From Fluviirhizobium alvei (lineage in GTDB: Bacteria; Pseudomonadota; Alphaproteobacteria; Rhizobiales; Rhizobiaceae): a stretch of 64,000 nt of DNA. Positions 46,385-54,544 of the stretch are shown piece after piece; the stretch's first letter is position 1, and every line of letters starts with the position of its first letter. Location: positions 310,001 through 374,000 of the forward strand of contig NZ_JAUOZU010000007.1 in the NCBI RefSeq assembly GCF_030551875.1. The letters are read 5' to 3'. The notes beneath the pieces were generated by a model that was given only the letters and a program-made list of their open reading frames with translations, was not told where the DNA came from and did not search any database. The position numbers and the translations under genes were made by a program.

Positions 46385-47281
46385 TCACCACTCCGTACCG
46401 ACCTGGAGGCGGGCTGCGGCCAGCTTGCGATAGAAATAGACGGTAAAGACGATCGACAGCAGAATCGAGAAATAGGCCATGGCATTGGCCATGCCCATCT
46501 TCGCATCCGAATAGGCGGTCCGCGCCACTAGCGTCCAGAGCAGTTCTGTGCGACCGGCCGGACCGCCATCGGTCATGATCTTGACGATGTCATAGGCACG
46601 GGCGACGTCGAGCGAGCGGATCGTCATGGCAATGAAGGCAAAGGGCATGATGAAGGGCCAGGTGACATAGCGGAAGGTCTGGAACGGCGTGCAGCCATCC
46701 ACTTTCGCGGCCTCGATCGGTTCCTTCGGCATGGCGAGCAGACCCGCCAGGATGAGGATCGCAAAGACCGATGTCGATGACCAGATTTCGGCTACGGCAA
46801 TCGAGAAGAAGGCAAGGTTGCCGTCGATGAGCCATGGAATGGCCGTGTTGGTAATCCCGAGCGCCTGCAACGCATTGTTCACGAGCCCGACATTGTCGTT
46901 GAACATGAACTTGAACTGGAAGCCGACAAGCAGCGGCGAGAACATCATCGGGAACATCATCAGCGTACGCAGGATGCGCTGGCCGCTGGTCGCCTTTTCG
47001 ACAAGCATGGCAAGGCCGAGGCCGAGCAGCATTTCGAGGTTCAGAGCCACTGTCAGCAGCACGACCGTTCTCAGGAATGCCACCCAGAAATCCCAATCCG
47101 CCAGCAGTTTGGCGTAGTTGCGGAACCCGATGAAAGTCCAGATCGTCTCAGGCTTGGTCAGCCTGAACGGTGTGAAACTCGAATAGAAGGACAGGATCAG
47201 CGGTACGATGACCACTGCGGCAAGAACCAGCGCCGCGGGCAGAAGCAATAATAGCGGCGCGGAAGATTTCCATCCTCTCAT
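46385..47281 (-). CDS. Sugar ABC transporter permease (MalF-like)
   Basis: 298 residues from the ATG at 47281 with GGAG eight bases upstream; an in-frame GTG at 47288-47290 is less likely. Six transmembrane helices, with the EAA loop PIEAAKVDGCTPFQTFRYVTWP near 195-216 (split at DGC). First permease of the importer. It is separated from the binding-protein gene by a strong intercistronic hairpin, a normal device for giving the binding protein higher expression than the membrane subunits. Confidence 0.93.
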   Translation of the reverse strand: MRGWKSSAPLLLLLPAALVLAAVVIVPLILSFYSSFTPFRLTKPETIWTFIGFRNYAKLLADWDFWVAFLRTVVLLTVALNLEMLLGLGLAMLVEKATSGQRILRTLMMFPMMFSPLLVGFQFKFMFNDNVGLVNNALQALGITNTAIPWLIDGNLAFFSIAVAEIWSSTSVFAILILAGLLAMPKEPIEAAKVDGCTPFQTFRYVTWPFIMPFAFIAMTIRSLDVARAYDIVKIMTDGGPAGRTELLWTLVARTAYSDAKMGMANAMAYFSILLSIVFTVYFYRKLAAARLQVGTEW

Positions 47282-47367
47282 CCGTGGCACTCCGGCAAAT
47301 TCAGATCAGAATAAACAGATAGCGCAATGGCTTTCCGTTGCGAATGGCGACCTCAGTCGGGCCGCCT

Positions 47368-47405
47368 AAAAAAGTCGGGCGCATTCCAGACGGAATACGC
47401 CCGAC
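47368..47405 (-). terminator. Intercistronic terminator/attenuator after the binding-protein gene
   Basis: Read on the minus strand: a 14-bp stem (47374-47387 with 47392-47405, one G-U pair) with a 4-nt loop, followed by six T residues. It lies 13 bp after the binding-protein stop and 87 bp before the permease start, so most transcripts should end here, with some read-through. Confidence 0.85.
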
Positions 47406-47417
47406 TGGGGGAGGATC

Positions 47418-48737
47418 TTAAAGCGCGCCGGCTTCCTCGAGAATTTCTGTTGCCTTCTTGGCAGCGTCATCAAGAGCCTGCTTGGAGGTCTTGTCGCCAA
47501 GGATGGCAGCCTGAAGTTCCGGATAGACGGCGTTGGAGATTTCGATCCACGACGGGGTCTGCGGTACCGGGAAAGCATGCTGGGCAGCTTCCTGGAACGC
47601 CGACAGGACTTCCTTGCGGAACGGATCGCTCTCGGCCTGCTTGATGTTGTATTCCCAGACGGCCGTACGGGTCGGCAGCGGGCCACCGGCCGATTCCAGC
47701 TTCTGGCTGTCTTCGTTGGTCAGGAACCAGACGAGCGAAGCAGCTGCATCCTTGTTGGCGCAGGATTCGGTGACCGAGAAGCCATGGTGACCGGACCAGC
47801 CGGTGCGCTTGCCCGACGAACCGGCCGGCTGCACCTTCACGCCGACATTGCCGGCAACCTTGGACGACTTCGGATCGTTGAAGAACCCGGCCCAACCCGG
47901 CCAATCGAGATTGAGGGCGATGGTGCCCGACGCAAAGCCCTGGCCGAGATCGTCCCAGAGATAGTTGGTGGTACCGGCCGGCACTGCCTTGTTCTTGTAC
48001 ATGCGGACGAACCAGTCGAGCGCGCGCACGCCGGCTTCCGAATTGAAGGCCGGCTTGCCTTCGGCATCGAGATACTCGCCGCCTTCAGCAACCAGCATTT
48101 CGTAGAAGCGACCGTTGATAGCTTCCTCCTTGCCTGCGAACTGGGTGCCGTAGAAATCCGGCGGATTGGAGAAGAACTCGGCCTGGTCGGCGAGATCGGC
48201 CCAGGTATCCGGCGGCACGAGATCGCGGCCATACTTGGCCTTGAAGGCGGCCTTCTTGGCTTCGTCCTGATAGAGGCTCTTCTGATAGTAGAGAGCGGAA
48301 ACGTCGAACTGCGCGCGCGGCAGCATGACGAGCTTGTTGTCGAGCGTCGACGCCATGATCGTGGCCGGCACGAAACCATCGATTTCCGACTGCGGCAGAA
48401 GTGCGCTGAGATCGGTATAGATGTCCGGGTATTGCGGCGCGAACGACGAATGGTTCGACCCAACGCACCAGGTGATGCTGTTGGATGCGATGTCCGACTT
48501 GATTTCCTTGTCGAGTTCGAAATGGTTCTTCTTCGACAGAATGTTGACCTTGGCACCGGTCAGCTTTTCCCATTCGCCGATCCGGGCATAAAGGCCCTCA
48601 TACTGCTGGCCGCCGATCAACTTGGCGTCGATCGTCACCCCGTCAAACTTACCGGGAAGCTCGGCAGCAATCGCCACCGCCCCGAAGGCCATCAGACCGA
48701 TGGCGCCGGCGGAAACGCCGGCAAGCAATTTTTTCAT
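47418..48737 (-). CDS. Sugar ABC transporter periplasmic binding protein
   Basis: 439 residues from the ATG at 48737 (GGAGGAAGTC upstream). The N-terminal signal peptide (MKKLLAGVSAGAIGLMAFG to about residue 25) directs it to the periplasm. The mature part is a family 1 extracellular solute-binding fold (GVTIDAKLIGGQQYEGL, then EWEKLTGAKVNIL and aromatic-rich sugar-contact regions). First gene of the long sugar operon, and expected to set its uptake specificity. A 22-bp palindromic site lies 50 bp upstream of the start. Confidence 0.93.
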   Translation of the reverse strand: MKKLLAGVSAGAIGLMAFGAVAIAAELPGKFDGVTIDAKLIGGQQYEGLYARIGEWEKLTGAKVNILSKKNHFELDKEIKSDIASNSITWCVGSNHSSFAPQYPDIYTDLSALLPQSEIDGFVPATIMASTLDNKLVMLPRAQFDVSALYYQKSLYQDEAKKAAFKAKYGRDLVPPDTWADLADQAEFFSNPPDFYGTQFAGKEEAINGRFYEMLVAEGGEYLDAEGKPAFNSEAGVRALDWFVRMYKNKAVPAGTTNYLWDDLGQGFASGTIALNLDWPGWAGFFNDPKSSKVAGNVGVKVQPAGSSGKRTGWSGHHGFSVTESCANKDAAASLVWFLTNEDSQKLESAGGPLPTRTAVWEYNIKQAESDPFRKEVLSAFQEAAQHAFPVPQTPSWIEISNAVYPELQAAILGDKTSKQALDDAAKKATEILEEAGAL

Positions 48738-48786
48738 GACTTCCTCCCAAAATCCGTTTCGGCCACCAGCCTTGGGGCCACAAACA

Positions 48787-48808
48787 AAACTCTCACCCAT
48801 GAGAGTTT
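48787..48808. promoter_or_regulatory. Palindromic site upstream of the sugar operon
   Basis: Perfect inverted repeat AAACTCTC-N6-GAGAGTTT, 50 bp before the binding-protein start in the divergent region shared with the IclR gene. Probable operator for a dimeric regulator; it could alternatively form a leader hairpin. Confidence 0.55.
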
Positions 48809-48877
48809 CATTCATATATAAACAGTTCATTCACAAGCCGTCAAGCCCGCCGTTGATTCAAATCCGATCTTCGCATA

Positions 48878-48893
48878 TGAAGATGCTAATTCA
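48878..48893. promoter_or_regulatory. Candidate IclR operator at its own promoter
   Basis: Inverted repeat TGAA-N8-TTCA placed just upstream of the GGAGG of the IclR gene. Similar TGAA-spacer-TTCA/TTCT sites occur before the amidohydrolase gene (49704) and before the CoA-transferase gene (55767). Confidence 0.4.
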
Positions 48894-48906
48894 CCTGGAG
48901 GGGCGC

Positions 48907-49695
48907 ATGGATTCGGAAGACAATGATCGCTATCGCGCACCCGCACTGGACAAGGGCCTCGACATCATCGAGCTCTTGTCAGGTATAGAAGGTGGCCTGA
49001 CCCAGGCGGAAATCGCCAAGCGCCTCGGCAAGAACGCAAATGAATTCTACCGCATGCTCGACCGGCTCGTTCGCCGCGGCTACGTGACCCGTCTCGATGG
49101 AGACCGCTACTCGCTGTCGCTCAAGCTGTTCGGTCTGGCACAGCTGATTGCGCCTGTTCGCCGGCTCGCCTCCTATGCCACGCCATTGATGCGGGCGCTG
49201 GCGGATGCCACGCGCCAGGCCAACCAGCTCGTGGTGTTCGATCGTGGTGCCGCCGTGGTGATCGCCCAGCAGGAGGCGCCCGGATACTGGGGCATTTCCA
49301 TTCGCGTGGGCTCCCATATCAGCCTCTATAATACCGGCTCCGGCCATATCCTTCTCGCCTTCCATTCGCCGGACGAGCGGGCCATGATGATGCAGGAATA
49401 TGAGGGGTCGGCCGAGGCGGCACCGGAACTGAAACCGGAATTCTTCACCCGGCTCGACCAGATCCGCGAGCGCGGCTACGAAATGATGCCCTCATCGCAG
49501 ACCGCCGGCGTCGTCAACCTGTCAGCTCCGATCCTGGGGCCGGATGGACGGGCAATCGCGGCCCTGACGGTTCCCTACATTACCCTGATCAACACGCCCG
49601 ATGCGCCCGACATGTCGGAAACGATCCAGTTGCTGCTGGCCACCAGCCACAAGCTCGCGCACCAGGTTGGATTAGACATTACCCCGATCGCATAA
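48907..49695 (+). CDS. IclR family transcriptional regulator
   Basis: 262 residues from the ATG at 48907, with GGAGG six bases upstream. The winged helix-turn-helix lies at about 12-65 (ALDKGLDIIELLSGIEGGLTQAEIAKRLGKNANEFYRMLDRLVRRGYV, in pieces), followed by the IclR effector domain (about 80-255) with NQLVVFDRGAAVVIAQQ, ISIRVGSHISLYNTGSGHILLAF and the C-terminal NLSAPILGPDGRAIAALTVPYI. It is divergent from the sugar operon and upstream of the fuconolactonase-like gene, so it is the likely regulator of both (inference). Confidence 0.92.
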   Translation: MDSEDNDRYRAPALDKGLDIIELLSGIEGGLTQAEIAKRLGKNANEFYRMLDRLVRRGYVTRLDGDRYSLSLKLFGLAQLIAPVRRLASYATPLMRALADATRQANQLVVFDRGAAVVIAQQEAPGYWGISIRVGSHISLYNTGSGHILLAFHSPDERAMMMQEYEGSAEAAPELKPEFFTRLDQIRERGYEMMPSSQTAGVVNLSAPILGPDGRAIAALTVPYITLINTPDAPDMSETIQLLLATSHKLAHQVGLDITPIA

Positions 49696-49703
49696 TTCTT
49701 ATT

Positions 49704-49719
49704 TGAAGATATAATTTCT
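49704..49719. promoter_or_regulatory. Candidate IclR-type site upstream of the amidohydrolase gene
   Basis: Near-palindrome TGAA-N8-TTCT. A second TATTTGAATA stretch follows at 49719-49728, the exact reverse complement of TATTCAAATA found upstream of the CoA-transferase gene (starting at 55776). Confidence 0.35.
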
Positions 49720-49872
49720 ATTTGAATAATAGGGCCGCGCATGCCAGCATGACCGCCGGGATGACCTTGCCATTTCGGAAGCCAGTCAAACGGCATGAGG
49801 CTCCGAATGGATCAGGGCGGAGAAGCCGTGACGGAAGCGGTGCGCAACGACGCATCGCAGGGAGGAAACAGG

Positions 49873-50715
49873 ATGATCATCGACACGCATCTGCACATCA
49901 TCGACCTTGAGGCATTGCATTATCCATGGCTGGGCAGCGTTGAAGCGCTCAACCGGATGTTCCGCTACGAGACCTATGCGGCGGAAGCACGAAAGGTCGG
50001 TATCGCAGCGACGCTTCACATGGAGGTCGACGTTGCCGAAACGGAGATCGTTGCCGAATCGGATTACATTTCGGGCCTTGCAGCGCAACCGGGCAGCCTG
50101 CTGGTCGGCGCCATTGCCTCCTGCCGTCCGGAGCAGGATGGCTTTGCCCGCTATCTCGATCTCGTCCGTGAGAAGGCCATCGTCAAGGGCTTTCGCCGCG
50201 TCCTGCATGTGATGCCGGACGATCTGTCGGAAAGCGCGCTCTTTCGCGAAAACATCAAGCGTCTTTCCGGCACCGGCCTGACCTTCGATCTTTGCGTTCT
50301 TCCACACCAGATGGAGCGGGCCATCGCCCTCGTCGATCTCGCACCCGATGTCACCTTCATCGTCGATCATTGTGGTGTCCCGGATATCAAGGGCGGCAAC
50401 ATTGATGGCTGGAATAAGGGAATTTCCGAAATCGCCCGGCGCCCCAACGTGATTGGCAAGCTTTCCGGCATCTCCATCTATGGCGATGGCGAAAACTGGT
50501 CGGTGGAAACACTGCGCCCCTATGTCGAGCACACGATCGGCAGCTTCGGTTTCGATCGCATGGTCTGGGGCAGCGATTGGCCGGTCTGCACGCTCGCTGG
50601 GTCTCTTTCGACCTGGGTTGCCGCAACGCATGCCTTGCTTTCCGGCGTATCGCCCGAAGACAAAGCAAAGCTGCTCTCGGGCAATGCCCGAAAGCTCTGG
50701 AACCTGTCTGTCTGA
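49873..50715 (+). CDS. Amidohydrolase-2 family lactonase (L-fuconolactonase/L-rhamnonolactonase-like)
   Basis: 280 residues from the ATG at 49873 with GGAGGAAACAGG before it; the in-frame ATG at 49795 is unsupported. TIM-barrel amidohydrolase. The N-terminal DTHLHIID gives the His6/His8 metal pair, [10 protein letters not shown] the next histidine region, and [10 protein letters not shown] the catalytic aspartate near the C-terminal third. This layout is that of L-fucono- and L-rhamnono-1,4-lactonases, which open the lactone to the aldonate used by FucD. Context supports fuconolactonase; other lactones are possible. Confidence 0.86.
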   Translation: MIIDTHLHIIDLEALHYPWLGSVEALNRMFRYETYAAEARKVGIAATLHMEVDVAETEIVAESDYISGLAAQPGSLLVGAIASCRPEQDGFARYLDLVREKAIVKGFRRVLHVMPDDLSESALFRENIKRLSGTGLTFDLCVLPHQMERAIALVDLAPDVTFIVDHCGVPDIKGGNIDGWNKGISEIARRPNVIGKLSGISIYGDGENWSVETLRPYVEHTIGSFGFDRMVWGSDWPVCTLAGSLSTWVAATHALLSGVSPEDKAKLLSGNARKLWNLSV

Positions 50716-50729
50716 AGAAGGCAATCGTA

Positions 50730-51251
50730 ATGAGCACTGTCGGAATCGAAAGCACATTCCCCCGCACCATGCCCGAAGATCATGCCCGCTTGCCCGTGTG
50801 GAATGCGGAAAACTGGTTCTACGAGGATTTCGAGATCGGTCACAAGATCCGCTCGCTTCGCCGCACCATATCGGAAGGCGAGAGCATGCAGTTCAATGCG
50901 CTCGTGCTCGATATGCATCCCTATGTCGGCGACCAGATCTTTGCCGAAACCGAAGGCCTGTTCGGCAAGCGGCTGGTCGCGGGTGCCTTCGTCTTCTCAG
51001 CCGGGCTCGGGCTCGTCGCCACCAACTGCGTCAATGCCTTCTCTTATGGCTATGACAAGCTGCGCTTCATCAAGCCCACCTTCATCGGCGACACGATCTA
51101 CACGATCCGCACCAATCTTTCGAAGGAGCCCAAATATGCGGAACTCGGCCTGATCCGCGCATCCTACGAGGTCTTCAAGGGCGAAGGCGAACTGGTGCTC
51201 TATTGCGAGCATATTCAGACGGTGAAATATCGGCCAAGAGCAGAAGCCTGA
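50730..51251 (+). CDS. MaoC-like hot-dog protein lacking the catalytic histidine
   Basis: 173 residues from the ATG at 50730, 14 bp after the lactonase gene. The hot-dog fold is clear: [16 protein letters not shown], then [14 protein letters not shown] and [19 protein letters not shown], closely paralleling the paralogue at 41203-41655. Where that paralogue has GDFFPHH, this one has LDMHPYV, so the aspartate (Asp61) remains but the catalytic histidine is replaced by Val66. It may be a binder, use another residue, or belong to a CoA-thioester hydratase subgroup with a different motif. Probably in an operon with the lactonase. Confidence 0.82.
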   Translation: MSTVGIESTFPRTMPEDHARLPVWNAENWFYEDFEIGHKIRSLRRTISEGESMQFNALVLDMHPYVGDQIFAETEGLFGKRLVAGAFVFSAGLGLVATNCVNAFSYGYDKLRFIKPTFIGDTIYTIRTNLSKEPKYAELGLIRASYEVFKGEGELVLYCEHIQTVKYRPRAEA

Positions 51252-51284
51252 CCTTGACCGGTCACCCAACTGTGTCGTCGTGCA

Positions 51285-52061
51285 TCAGGCGGCCTTTGCC
51301 TGACGGATCTGACGCATCGCGTCGCGAATGACAATGGCGCCAAAATCGGCATTCATATGGGCGAAATCATCGTCCTTGTGCTTCGGCGCCCGCTCAGAGA
51401 GGCGGACGGACCCAACAGAGAAGCGCTCATCCGTGAAGCAAGGCGGAACGATGGTTTCCACCGGCTGATCGAGCACCATCGCATAGGGAGCAATCATCGC
51501 GCGCACCGCACCACGAAAACGCTCGATCATCGGCCCGGCCGCGCCGGTCCGCATCGCACGCCTGAAGAAGAAACCTTTCGGATGTTCCAGAATGGATTTC
51601 GAAAAGAGCGGGTTCGGAATATAGAAAAGCGGCTTTCCGGCCTTTTCCGCCAGTTCCCGCATCACCGCCACTGCCATCGTCTGTTCAATCTGTCGCTTGA
51701 GCAACCTGTCCATAAAGCCCTTCGATACAAGCGCAGTCTCGTTCACGCGCTCCCCCAAAGGAGAGAAATGCTTGAAAACATTCTCGAAACGTGGCCAGCC
51801 GCCGAGGCATCCCACCACGCAAATGGCTTCATATCTGGCGATGTCGATATGATCTGCCTTACCGGTCATGACGAAGCTGTCACGAACCTCCTGTGCATCA
51901 GAGACGAGTTGCCCCTCCTCGATCCGCGTCGAAAACAGCCCTCGGCCACGTGCTCCGAAGATGTCGATCTGGTCTTTGAATTCAGCCCCCCCGTCGGTAT
52001 CGAGCCCGAGCCGAAGGCTGGCGACATGGGAGTCCCCGATAAAGCAAACCTGTTTATTCAT
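51285..52061 (-). CDS. SGNH-like hydrolase paired with a GSCFA protein
   Basis: 258 residues. The N-terminal CFIGDSHVASLRLG (Ser11 in a GDSH block I motif) and the C-terminal DDFAHMNADFG with Asp/His spacing are the signature of SGNH-fold hydrolases or acyl-esterases. Middle elements are VVGCLGGWPRFENVF, and FYIPNPLFSKS, a possible block III. No signal peptide is seen. It overlaps the upstream GSCFA gene by 4 bp (ATGA), so the two act together. Likely a carbohydrate or envelope acyl modification; I cannot name the substrate. Confidence 0.75.
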   Translation of the reverse strand: MNKQVCFIGDSHVASLRLGLDTDGGAEFKDQIDIFGARGRGLFSTRIEEGQLVSDAQEVRDSFVMTGKADHIDIARYEAICVVGCLGGWPRFENVFKHFSPLGERVNETALVSKGFMDRLLKRQIEQTMAVAVMRELAEKAGKPLFYIPNPLFSKSILEHPKGFFFRRAMRTGAAGPMIERFRGAVRAMIAPYAMVLDQPVETIVPPCFTDERFSVGSVRLSERAPKHKDDDFAHMNADFGAIVIRDAMRQIRQAKAA

Positions 52062-53167
52062 TGACCAAATGCCTCAAGCAATGCTTCTTCACAGACAACG
52101 TCGTCTTTCGACCGGCGTCTCGCCCTCATCCCGCTACCCTTGCGTTTTCCGCCCTCGGAAGCCTCATCCGATCCGGCCTGCACGCCATCTTCGGCGACCG
52201 GTTCGGCCGCTCCCGCCCGCGCCGGGTGTTCGGCGAAGAATGAGGCCATCACGGTCTCGACGCCCGTCGGATTGACCGAGCGCAGGTTCGGCTCGAAAAA
52301 ATAGGAACGCACATTCGGCGCCATGATGATCTCGTAGGACGGAAAATAATCGACATTGTCGAATTCTTCGCTGAGTTCGGTGCAGACTGTACGCAGCAAC
52401 GATTTCGATCGCATCGTTGCCACCAGCACGTGGTTTTCAGATGCAGTCGCCGTCAGCGGCACGGGCGAAACCGTCAAGATGAAACGCATGTTGGGATTGA
52501 TCGCCAACAGCTTTTCGCGCACCTTGACCATGTCGCCATGAACATCTGAAAACTTGAGATTGCGGAAGCGGAAAATCGCAGGATCGAATTCTCCAGCAAT
52601 AACACCCGGACAGGTGGGATAGACAATGCCGTTGTCGATCCGCTCCCAGGTTTCGGTCAGGCCGAGCGTAAAGATAAGCACATCGGTCTTCGCAAACATC
52701 TGAGAAACGAGGCCCAGATGATATTTTCGATGTTCGAGCACTTCTTCAATCGTATCGAGGCCTTCCGGCTCGACAGCAGGTCGCAACGCGTCGTAATAGC
52801 GCCCATTCTTTTCCCAAACATCGGTCTCGCGCACCGTCCCGGTTTCGCAATCCTCAATCAGCTGCAACAACTGCCTCGCCGTATAAAGATTGCCGTAACG
52901 CGCCGAATAGATGCCGTATCCGAAATCGCTCGCCAGACCGGCATCGACCCAGGCCGGCACCGGTTCCATATCGATGGTCCGGTACCCGTTCTTGCGCAAG
53001 CTTCGAGCCACATGCTGGGCGAAACAGGAACCGGCGGTGGCAATGTTGGCGTCGAAATCGATATCGAACTTCTTTTTGTAGAGCCTCTTCATATTCACGG
53101 CATGAACATCAGCCACGCCGCTACGCCAGTATTTCGACGAATCCAGTTTACTATAGGGATTGGCCAT
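52058..53167 (-). CDS. GSCFA domain protein
   Basis: 369 residues from the ATG at 53167 (GGAG upstream). The family-defining GSCFAQHVARSL motif is at 46-57. Other conserved elements are VFTLGLTETWE (here FTLGLTETWE), RFILTVSPVPLTATAS, and the FPSYEIIM strand, all typical of the SGNH-related GSCFA family. The C-terminal 60 residues are charged, low complexity (GGKRKGSGMRARRRS). GSCFA proteins often sit in glycan or capsule loci and are suspected acetyl-transfer or esterase proteins. Linked with the SGNH-like gene. Confidence 0.87.
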   Translation of the reverse strand: MANPYSKLDSSKYWRSGVADVHAVNMKRLYKKKFDIDFDANIATAGSCFAQHVARSLRKNGYRTIDMEPVPAWVDAGLASDFGYGIYSARYGNLYTARQLLQLIEDCETGTVRETDVWEKNGRYYDALRPAVEPEGLDTIEEVLEHRKYHLGLVSQMFAKTDVLIFTLGLTETWERIDNGIVYPTCPGVIAGEFDPAIFRFRNLKFSDVHGDMVKVREKLLAINPNMRFILTVSPVPLTATASENHVLVATMRSKSLLRTVCTELSEEFDNVDYFPSYEIIMAPNVRSYFFEPNLRSVNPTGVETVMASFFAEHPARAGAAEPVAEDGVQAGSDEASEGGKRKGSGMRARRRSKDDVVCEEALLEAFGQ

Positions 53168-53407
53168 ATTGGTCTCCAGAAACTCATGCCCCGCCACAAG
53201 GCAGCCTTGCGTTGTGTATGCCCTCACCCCAGTCCGGTCAAGCATCAGCATACTTCGACAAAGCCAAACTTAAGGCTGTCAAGCGAGCAGAATCAATGGG
53301 GAAGACACGCCACAACTTTGTGAAGACTGAGGCGCCGTGCCGCGGATCTTCAAAGGGAGCACTGGATGGAAAGTGGGCGACGACTATCCCTCGCCCTCCT
53401 TCGTCGC

Positions 53408-54544
53408 TCAAGTCCCGCTCAGACGAAACATCCGGTTGAGGTCGGCCACCACGGTTTCCGCCGCCTCGCCGGATTTCAGCCCCGCATTGAGCCGCACCGA
53501 CGCAGCATGCTGGAACGCCATATAGCCATTGTGGCGTGGGCGCACCCAGGCGCCTTCAAGCGTCGGACGCGTGTTGATGTAAAAATCCGCGGTCGCATCA
53601 TTGACCGTTTCATCTTCCCAGGCCGCGGCGTGGCCCGGCTGACCACCGGCAGCGGCATAGGGGCCGCGCTGAACCTCGCCGCTGGCGATCCAGTAGGCGA
53701 AATCGATCGCGGCTTGCTTTGCCGCGGAAAATGCCGAAACAGCGATACCGGTGCCACCGAGTGCTGACCCCGCCGGACCGATGACGCCGGCTTCCGGAAT
53801 GTCGGTGAAGCTCAGCACATGCGGGCGGAAACCCTCGATCGCATAATTGACATAGCCGTATATATAGGGCGAGCAGGCAATGACGCTACCCTTCTCAGCC
53901 ATCTTTTCCGAAACCGCGATCGGATCCATCTCGAAAGCGGCCGGATCGATCATCGACACGAGTTCGGCAATCATCTGATAGGCGACGATGCCGGTTTCCG
54001 TATCGACGAGATCGCCACCGGCCTCAGTGCTGCAGGGTGCCATCAGGTTGGCGCACAAAGTATAGAAGGTCATGAGCGAATGCGGCGGCCGCAGCGCGAG
54101 CAGAACGCCGCCCTGCTCTGCAAGTTCCAGCACATCGTCGAAAGTTTCGCAGGGATCGGCAAGGTCGTCGCGAAAGGCCTGAACCTGGGTGGCCGCATCG
54201 ATCGGAAAGGCCCATTGCCGGCCCTGCCAATTGTAACTGCGGAAGGATTCGCCCACCGAACCGGCCGAAAGCGCCTGCAGCTCGGCTTCACGACCATCGA
54301 TATCGAGCGGTTCCAGGCAGTTTTCGTCGGTGATCTGGCCAACATGCGGATGATCGATGACGATCAGATCGTATTGACGCGCCAGTTCCTCGACCGAAAA
54401 ACTTTCGAAATCCTGCAGAGAGCGTTTGTCCCATTCGATCTCGACGCCGGTCTTCTGCTGCCAGAGACGCGCGCAGGCCACCATCGGATCATAGCCACGC
54501 GGATGGCTCCAGGTCATGCCTTTCAGCTTCACCGGCGCGCTCAC
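53408..54544 (-). CDS. Solute-binding-fold protein without signal peptide, coupled to a CoA-transferase
   Basis: 378 residues from a GTG start at 54544 (CGGAG eight bases upstream). The sequence reads as a family 1 extracellular solute-binding protein (WSHPRGYDPMVACARLWQQKTG, YDLIVIDHPHVG, FPIDAATQVQAFRDD, GGTGIAVSAFSAAKQAAIDFAYWI), yet it begins MSAPVKLKGMTWSH with no hydrophobic leader, and no upstream in-frame signal sequence exists because the CoA-transferase frame overlaps there. No permease or ATPase is adjacent. It overlaps the CaiB/BaiF gene by 4 bp. It may be a cytoplasmic ligand-binding protein or chaperone for the CoA-transferase (inference). Confidence 0.8.
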   Translation of the reverse strand: MSAPVKLKGMTWSHPRGYDPMVACARLWQQKTGVEIEWDKRSLQDFESFSVEELARQYDLIVIDHPHVGQITDENCLEPLDIDGREAELQALSAGSVGESFRSYNWQGRQWAFPIDAATQVQAFRDDLADPCETFDDVLELAEQGGVLLALRPPHSLMTFYTLCANLMAPCSTEAGGDLVDTETGIVAYQMIAELVSMIDPAAFEMDPIAVSEKMAEKGSVIACSPYIYGYVNYAIEGFRPHVLSFTDIPEAGVIGPAGSALGGTGIAVSAFSAAKQAAIDFAYWIASGEVQRGPYAAAGGQPGHAAAWEDETVNDATADFYINTRPTLEGAWVRPRHNGYMAFQHAASVRLNAGLKSGEAAETVVADLNRMFRLSGT

